Positions 58,581-64,000 of a stretch of DNA of 64,000 nucleotides are shown here, in pieces. A program made the translations under genes and the position numbers. Under the pieces are notes generated by a model. That model saw only the letters and a program-made list of their open reading frames with translations. It did no database searches and had not been told where the DNA came from. The DNA is from Theristus sp. LFF4_11 (taxonomy: Eukaryota; Nematoda; Chromadorea; Monhysterida; Xyalidae), in NCBI GenBank assembly GCA_030248135.1, contig JASANC010005303.1, forward strand, positions 1 through 64,000, given 5' to 3'. Positions within the stretch are counted from its first letter, which is position 1; every line of letters starts with the position of its first letter.

Positions 58581-58660
58581 TCCGATCAACTGCAACTGGG
58601 GGTGGAGCCTGTGGACTACGACAATGAATCGCGCGTTTGCACCTGGACGAAATTGGTCAC
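58581..58660 (+). other. Possible exon, unassigned
   Basis: Between a TTTTCAG acceptor and an AAATTG|GTCACA donor lies an 80-nt open segment. In one frame it reads INCNWGWSLWTT, faintly like a thrombospondin type-1 repeat start. In another frame it reads VEPVDYDNESRVCTWTKL. Neither frame can be confirmed. Confidence 0.2.
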
Positions 58661-58904
58661 AATAAACAAGAGTGTCAGGTTTGGTTGAGTAAACCATAGG
58701 TTTTCTGGTGCTCTTGGTTGTGGCCTGAGAACTCTATTGGTAGTGATAGATTTTTTTCGGTGAATAAGGTTCAGTGCGTTGATTGGATGCAGTTGCAGAA
58801 ATCTGGGTAAAACGGTTCTGTAAAAATGCAACTTCTTACAGCCACTGACGAAACAAGCAAAAAAACTGATGCCGCATTTAACGGTGGTCGTGCGCTTTGC
58901 GGCC

Positions 58905-60633
58905 AACGGGGACGGAAAGGGAAAAAATTTGAAAAAAGGAAAACGGAAACTAGCCAAAAAATATATGAAAACTGTGCCGTAAATACAAATCAAGGTTGCT
59001 GAGTCCGAATATGATGTTTATCTTGCTATACGGATTACTCCGCACACTAAAAGCAGTTTCTATGGGGACAGAAAGGAAAAAATTTGAAAAAATCGGAAAC
59101 TTGCCAAAAATTTTTGAAACTGTGCCGTAAATTCAAACCGAAGTCGCTGAGTTCGAATATAATGTTTATTTTGCCATACGAATTATTTCGCACTCTAAAA
59201 ACAACCTCTATTGGGACGAAAAAGGAAAAATTAAAAAAAATTGAAACTAGTTAAAAAATTTGAAAACTATGCCACAAACACAAACCGAGATCGCTGAGTT
59301 CGAATATGATGTTTTTAATTTGCCTTACGGTTTACTACGCACCCTAAAAACACCTTCTATAGGGACAAAAAGGGAGAAATCTGAAGAAAATCGGAAACTA
59401 GTCAAAATATACATCATATTCGGAATCAGCGACATCGATTTCTATTTATGGTGCAGTTTTCTGATTTTTTTTGACTAGTTTCCGATTTTCTTCGGATTTC
59501 TCCCTTTTCGTGCCTATAAAAACAGTTTTTAGGGTGTGTAGTGATCCGTATAGCAAAATAAACATTATATTCGGACTCAGCGACCTCGATTTGTATTTAC
59601 GGCATAGTTTCCAGATTTTTTTGACTAGTTTCCGATTGTTTTAATTTTCCCCCTTCTGTCCCTATAGAAGCTGCTTTTAGGGTGCGGAGTAATCCGTATA
59701 GCTTAATAAACATCATATTCAAACTCAGCAACCTTGATTTGTATTTACGGCACAGTTTTCATATATTTTTTGGCTAGTTTCCGTTTTCCTTTTCCGTCCC
59801 CATAGAAGCCGTTTTTAGGGTGCGGAGTAATCCGTATAGCAAAATAAACATTATATGCGGACTCAGCGACTTCGATTTGTATTTGTAACAGGATTTCAGG
59901 TGCCTTGTGACGCCCTTTTTATTTAAATTTAATTTTTAAGAAAATTTCCCTTCTGATCCCCATGGCATACGCGTTTAGGGCACAGTAGAAACGTCGGGCA
60001 AAATTCTAAATAAAATTTTTGAACTCAGCGTACTCGAAAACCCATCTTTAGTCACGGTTGCAGCACCTGAGGTGGCCCCAAAAAATTGGGGGGTGGGAGG
60101 AAACACCCTACATGCGGCATAATGACCAAAAACGCATGCGACATACCATTTTGTTTTGTATCGTGTAAGTCCCGGCGACGCTTTATGAAGCTGAAATTTT
60201 ACATTTATATGCATTTTTCGCAGACCTTTCAGAATTGCCTAGAAACTATACCCCACAAACGTTTCTAAAGTACCGAAAAACGTGAAAAACCACCAACCTC
60301 TGCAGTTTTTTATAAATAGAGCATGAAAAAACGTTTTCACCCTATAGTATAACAGCGAAAAATGTGCGCGAATACAAGGGGAATCGATTGATGTTTGATT
60401 TTTGTTAATAGCTTCAAGCAGAGGCGAGCTAGAGCAGTTTTAGAACAAGGGGGTCGAAAATTAGGTTTTTCTTAATTTTGAAACATAAAGAAGGCTTGGA
60501 TTAAGATAAAAATATGATTTTCAAACTCAGGGCTTCAAGGCGGTTCGATTGATTTTAAATTTGACTGAATTTGAAATTTTTTTTAAAATTGTGCTTAAGG
60601 AGGGTCGGTATTGTGAAAAAGCCTATCTTAAAA
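58905..60633. mobile_element. Second foldback element copy, left arm truncated
   Basis: It starts abruptly in the inner subrepeats (GGGGACGGAAAGGG) and turns around near 59408. It then runs through a full right arm to GCCTATCTTAA at 60633. The outer ~800 bp of the left arm is missing. The right arm closely matches 1675-3024. Confidence 0.85.
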
Positions 60634-60769
60634 TGACAGATAAAACTCGATGGGCGCCCACTCGACGGCGTTCTGTTCACTTTTCAAAAAAGCCCTGGTT
60701 AAAAACAGCGCCTAAAATACTGTTCGGTCGTTCGTACATGATTTCTTCGAATGAAACAACTTCTTGCAG

Positions 60770-61635
60770 CGTACGTTGGCGTGATGTGCACGGTCTACCC
60801 AGAGTTTTCCGTGGTTCTGTACAACGACGACAGTGACCGAACCAAGAATCTGCCGTTTCGTTACGTACACGTGCTGAATGAGACCGTGAAAGCGTCCGGC
60901 ATTCCGAAACACGATTGGTTAGAGCACTGCGTCCGAATATACAATCGTTCTGTTTGCTACCTTTTGGTTCCTGCACATTACTTCTTTTGTAAACCGGTTG
61001 CAGCGCTGCTCGCAGGGCTTTTCGAATGGATCAGACTGCCTTTTGCGGAGAAATGTTTTTTGGCGTGTTTCCTCCATGATATCGCCCGTGAAAATCGCCC
61101 GTTGGTTGATCCATTCCAAACGACCTGACAGCCGGTGTGAAGCGTGTTTTTCCAAACTGGCAACCTGTGCGTGGCAGGTATGGGCGCCGTGTGCGTTTCG
61201 TGGCGTGCTGCGACCAGCCGAGCGGCCACCACGACCACGACGACGACACCAGCGGCATTGCACATCGCTACAAGGCAGCGCTCGCTCTCATTGATGCTGA
61301 CGAGCCGAGAACACCAACCTACAGGTGCACCTGCAGTCTGCTTGGTTGCTAAATTTTGTTTACTCGAGCGCAATACTGTAAAACCCTGTTTCTTTTACCC
61401 ATGCAACAATTCTTCAAATCTGATATCATCCAATCATGAGTCCTTTGTTGTGACGTGTTGTTTTGTTGCCGTGTTCAGCCAGGAAGGCATTTTCAAAGCG
61501 AAGTCCGTGATCGACAGCAGCGCAGCGCATCGACACACGGCTGCGAGCGGCCCAAGCAGCAGCCAATCAGCGGCGCGCGCAAACAGCCCGAACACAATTG
61601 TGCCAGATGCGGTCATCAAAGAGTGGGGGCGGTGA
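60770..61635 (+). CDS. Unrecognised gene, exons downstream of the foldback copy
   Basis: An exon begins after TTCTTGCAG at 60770 and reads YVGVMCTVYPEFSVVLYNDD, then RYVHVLNETVKASGIPKHDW. A later exon (about 61139-61325) reads VFPNWQPVRGRYGRRVRFVA and ends with donor TACAG|GTGCAC. It joins in frame to a last exon, 61479-61635 (SQEGIFKAKSVIDSSAAHRH...VIKEWGR, stop). The junction between the first and second of these exons was not resolved. Composition looks coding, and the C-terminus is Ser/Ala-rich and probably disordered. I do not recognise the family and assign no function. Confidence 0.35.
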
Positions 61636-62880
61636 GAGCGGCTGGTTGCTTGTGCATGTGTACAACTATTGATTCACAACACTTTTGTAGTTGTATGAGT
61701 TGTATGATCAAGATATTGACAGCTTATTGAGTGGATCATGTTTCCGGAAGAAAGCAATTTTGTGAGGTTCCCTGCACGAACGATCTGTTGATGGCAATCC
61801 ATTGTTTTTAATTTTGCAGTGCTATCGAAACGAGACAAACTGTGTCAATTTCCTCGTTTTTTTCTTTTTCCTGGAACCTTGATTCTACATCGATTGTTGA
61901 CTTGATTAATTAAATGTTCAAGCAAATTGAAATTCGGTTTCAAACCATATTTTGTATGTATGTATTGTTGGTGTCTTTTCGCTTGCAGTAAAATTAACTG
62001 ATTGTGCTATTTGTCTCAAATTCAGACTGAGCTGAACACTGTTTAGCAGATGTTGATTGTTGTAGTGCACGATTGCAGCTGCGAGCAGTTTCAACAAATA
62101 CAAAAAAGAATGACGTTTTGGCTTTTTTGTTTTTCGGAACAAGATTGAAAGACTCGCATGCGTTGCCTGTGTTCCATTCTGCTGTCATGTGATCGTTTCA
62201 CATTCGAATTCACAATCCAATTCACAATCCAACGATTTCCAGACTGATCGCATTTCAACACCGAAAGCTGAAAGAAACCGAAATCACATGAAATCACCGG
62301 AACTGCAGATGCAGCTGCTTTTAATAATGATGCATTACGCGGCGGAGCTGTTATAGTCTGCTCCGTCACTCGCTCCCCGCTGCCGTGTCACATTGGGCCC
62401 GGCGGAACGCTACTTTCTCACCATGCAGTGGGGCAAAAATCAAATTTCAGGGGTCAAACAGGACGGCATGTGAACTGCCTGCCAGAGACATCTCTTTTGT
62501 GTTTCTCCAGATCACAAAGGCCAAGGCAAAAAATCAAAAACAGCGATTTGATTGAACCGAAACTGGCTGCTACACTCGGTTGTGTTTGTCTCGTTTGTTG
62601 CGTTGCTACTTGAGAAGTGCATGCATTTTTTGTTTTTGTTGTCGATTGTCATGTTTTTCCTTTTCTGTGGTCATTGTTTATACTTTGTAAATATTTCATT
62701 GCACGTGCCACGTAGCAGCCGTCTTTAGTTCAACTTTATTCGCTGTGTACAAAAAAGTTTTACCGGAGAGGAAGGAAGAAACATTGAAGAAACGTCTCGC
62801 AGACAGTTCATGCGGCATTCGGCAGTTCGGCATTCCCAGCGCCATGCCGGACTGTTTGGAGATGATTTTCAGAAGGGGCG
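61636..62880. other. Region without a recognised gene
   Basis: No splice-supported coding segment was found. The sequence is A/T-rich with short open frames only. Confidence 0.35.
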
Positions 62881-62899
62881 GGGAATAAAAACGCAGGCT

Positions 62900-63162
62900 T
62901 TCAACATTTCAAGTTACTGCATGCTGAGAAAACGTAGTCGGCCACCGGACAACCCTCTTTGGCAGGACAGCGGTTTGGACCCGAAGCGGAGTGGTGCGCA
63001 GCTTTCAATGGTTGTTTTGGGCTTGACGTGCCTAGAGGGTTTGAAGCGTGCCGGGCGTTTCTGGTCCCTACTCTCGAGTTCTGCCGTCAGCACGCTTGTT
63101 CAACGGTGCCATGTGGTCGGTGTCAGCATCAGCAACCGTGTCCCCTGTCAATGGGTCGGGGA
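62900..63162 (+). pseudogene. Cysteine-rich coding-like segment interrupted by an hAT-type MITE
   Basis: One frame (from ~62959) has many cysteines (EWCAAFNGCFG, then CRQHACSTVPCGRCQHQQPC). An adjacent frame reads RKRSRPPDNPLW upstream, reminiscent of thrombospondin type-1 repeats. The MITE starts at 63163 and the reading resumes at 63940. With the element removed, the Cys-rich frame meets three TGA codons before a TSP1-like DWVTWSRCSV at 63961-63990. This suggests decay or mis-modelled splicing. Confidence 0.25.
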
Positions 63163-63931
63163 TAGAGATGTCAAGAAAAAAAAAATTTTCTATTTTTTTT
63201 CTTTTTTTTAAAAAAAAAATTTTTTTTTAAATTTTTTTTTTTTTAAATGAAAGTTGTTCAGAATTTTTCAGGGAGTCCGAATATCACCATCTGAGGAGCC
63301 ACCGACTTACCATATGACCCCCACTCATATGGGAGGAGGGTGAAAATTTCAGACTTGGTTTCGGCGACCCCATTTTCCCACCGACGACATCACGTCTCGT
63401 GTTTTGCCTCTCAATTCACCTCAAATAACATGGAAACAAGTTCCACAACAAACCGGTGTGATCACGCTGACGACACGAGGCGAAACAGCAACGAGCAACC
63501 AACGAAGTTACGCTTGCAGTGGCAGACAGTGCAATTTCCACCTTTCGAGATCCTGAAAAACGATGCGTAAATGTGAGTTCTCTGCTTCTATCTCACCTTA
63601 GCGACATCGGAATTTGTTGAACTAGCCTTTGCGACGCTCAAGTACTTCAATGCGCGAGTCGATCATCACTCACCAAGGCTGAAAACAGTCGATAAATCAA
63701 TCCAGAATACCACCTGCAGCGTTGAAGACTAAGTGACAAGGTAAAGTCAAAGAAAATTTTTGTTGAACTTTCGAAAAATTATGCCAAAAACGGCATTTTC
63801 AGGGCACATTAAAGAAAAAATTTCAAAAATTTTTAATAAAAAAAATAAAAAAAAAATGCTCATTTTTTTTTACTTTTTTTTTAAAAAAAAAATTAAAAAA
63901 AAAATTTTTTTTTTTGACCCTTACATCTCTA
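63163..63931. mobile_element. hAT-type MITE with perfect 8-bp target duplication
   Basis: It begins TAGAGATGTCAAG and ends CCTTACATCTCTA (inverted), flanked on both sides by GTCGGGGA (63155-63162 and 63932-63939). TAGAGATG-like ends and an 8-bp duplication are typical of hAT elements. Terminal regions are long A/T homopolymer runs, and no transposase is present. Confidence 0.88.
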
Positions 63932-63960
63932 GTCGGGGACTGTGATGATGACACTGCGGT

Positions 63961-64000
63961 GACTGGGTCACGTGGTCGCGGTGTTCGGTTGTGTCAGAGC
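63961..64000 (+). other. Possible start of a thrombospondin type-1 repeat, cut by the window end
   Basis: The frame reads GDWVTWSRCSVVSE, matching the W-x-x-W-S-x-C-S signature. No acceptor is visible just upstream, and the frame is closed by TGA codons at about 63942-63951, so it may be part of a pseudogene or a chance match. Confidence 0.25.

Noticed and set aside
60751..61128. Assigning the YVGVMCTVYPEF exon to a glycosyltransferase such as ALG11
   Set aside because: I compared the remembered family motifs and found no match to the glycine-rich or donor-binding signatures.

Overview
The window is eukaryotic DNA from an invertebrate, most likely a nematode or another ecdysozoan. Genes have many short exons. 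Introns mostly end in TTTTCAG-like sites. One gene encodes repeated chitin-binding and TIL domains. Several start codons lie 11-27 bases after a splice acceptor, as expected for spliced-leader trans-splicing. The long introns and dense small repeats argue against a compact Caenorhabditis-like genome. The species is not identified, and tardigrades or other ecdysozoans are not excluded.

Layout. 1-3024 is a foldback element with long inverted arms built of ~150 bp subrepeats. It abuts a plus-strand gene (3025-10541) for a secreted chitin-binding protein with 14 CBM14 and 3 TIL domains, whose 5' part is missing. A small membrane-protein gene follows (11209-11568). The minus-strand gene at 12161-20662 is the ZNF608/ZNF609/scribbler homologue (10 exons, 1003 aa). 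20.7-28.4 kb shows no convincing gene, only microsatellites and a MITE. A furin-like proprotein convertase occupies 28407-43305 on the minus strand (10 exons, 861 aa as modelled).

Three housekeeping genes then lie head to tail on the minus strand: LTV1 (ribosome biogenesis, 51221-55498), CSN2 (COP9 signalosome, 46866-50871) and MEAF6 (histone acetyltransferase subunit, 45193-46445). Each intergenic gap is about 350-420 bp and holds a poly(A) signal followed by a splice acceptor just before the next start, which is the layout of a nematode operon.

The right end (55.8-64 kb) is repeat-rich: a large hairpin, a mariner-type miniature element, a second truncated foldback element, exons of an unrecognised gene, and an hAT-type miniature element with a perfect 8-bp target duplication. 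The exon models of the five conserved genes keep frame across every junction and give near-family lengths, so those calls are strong. Models at 56-64 kb are weak.
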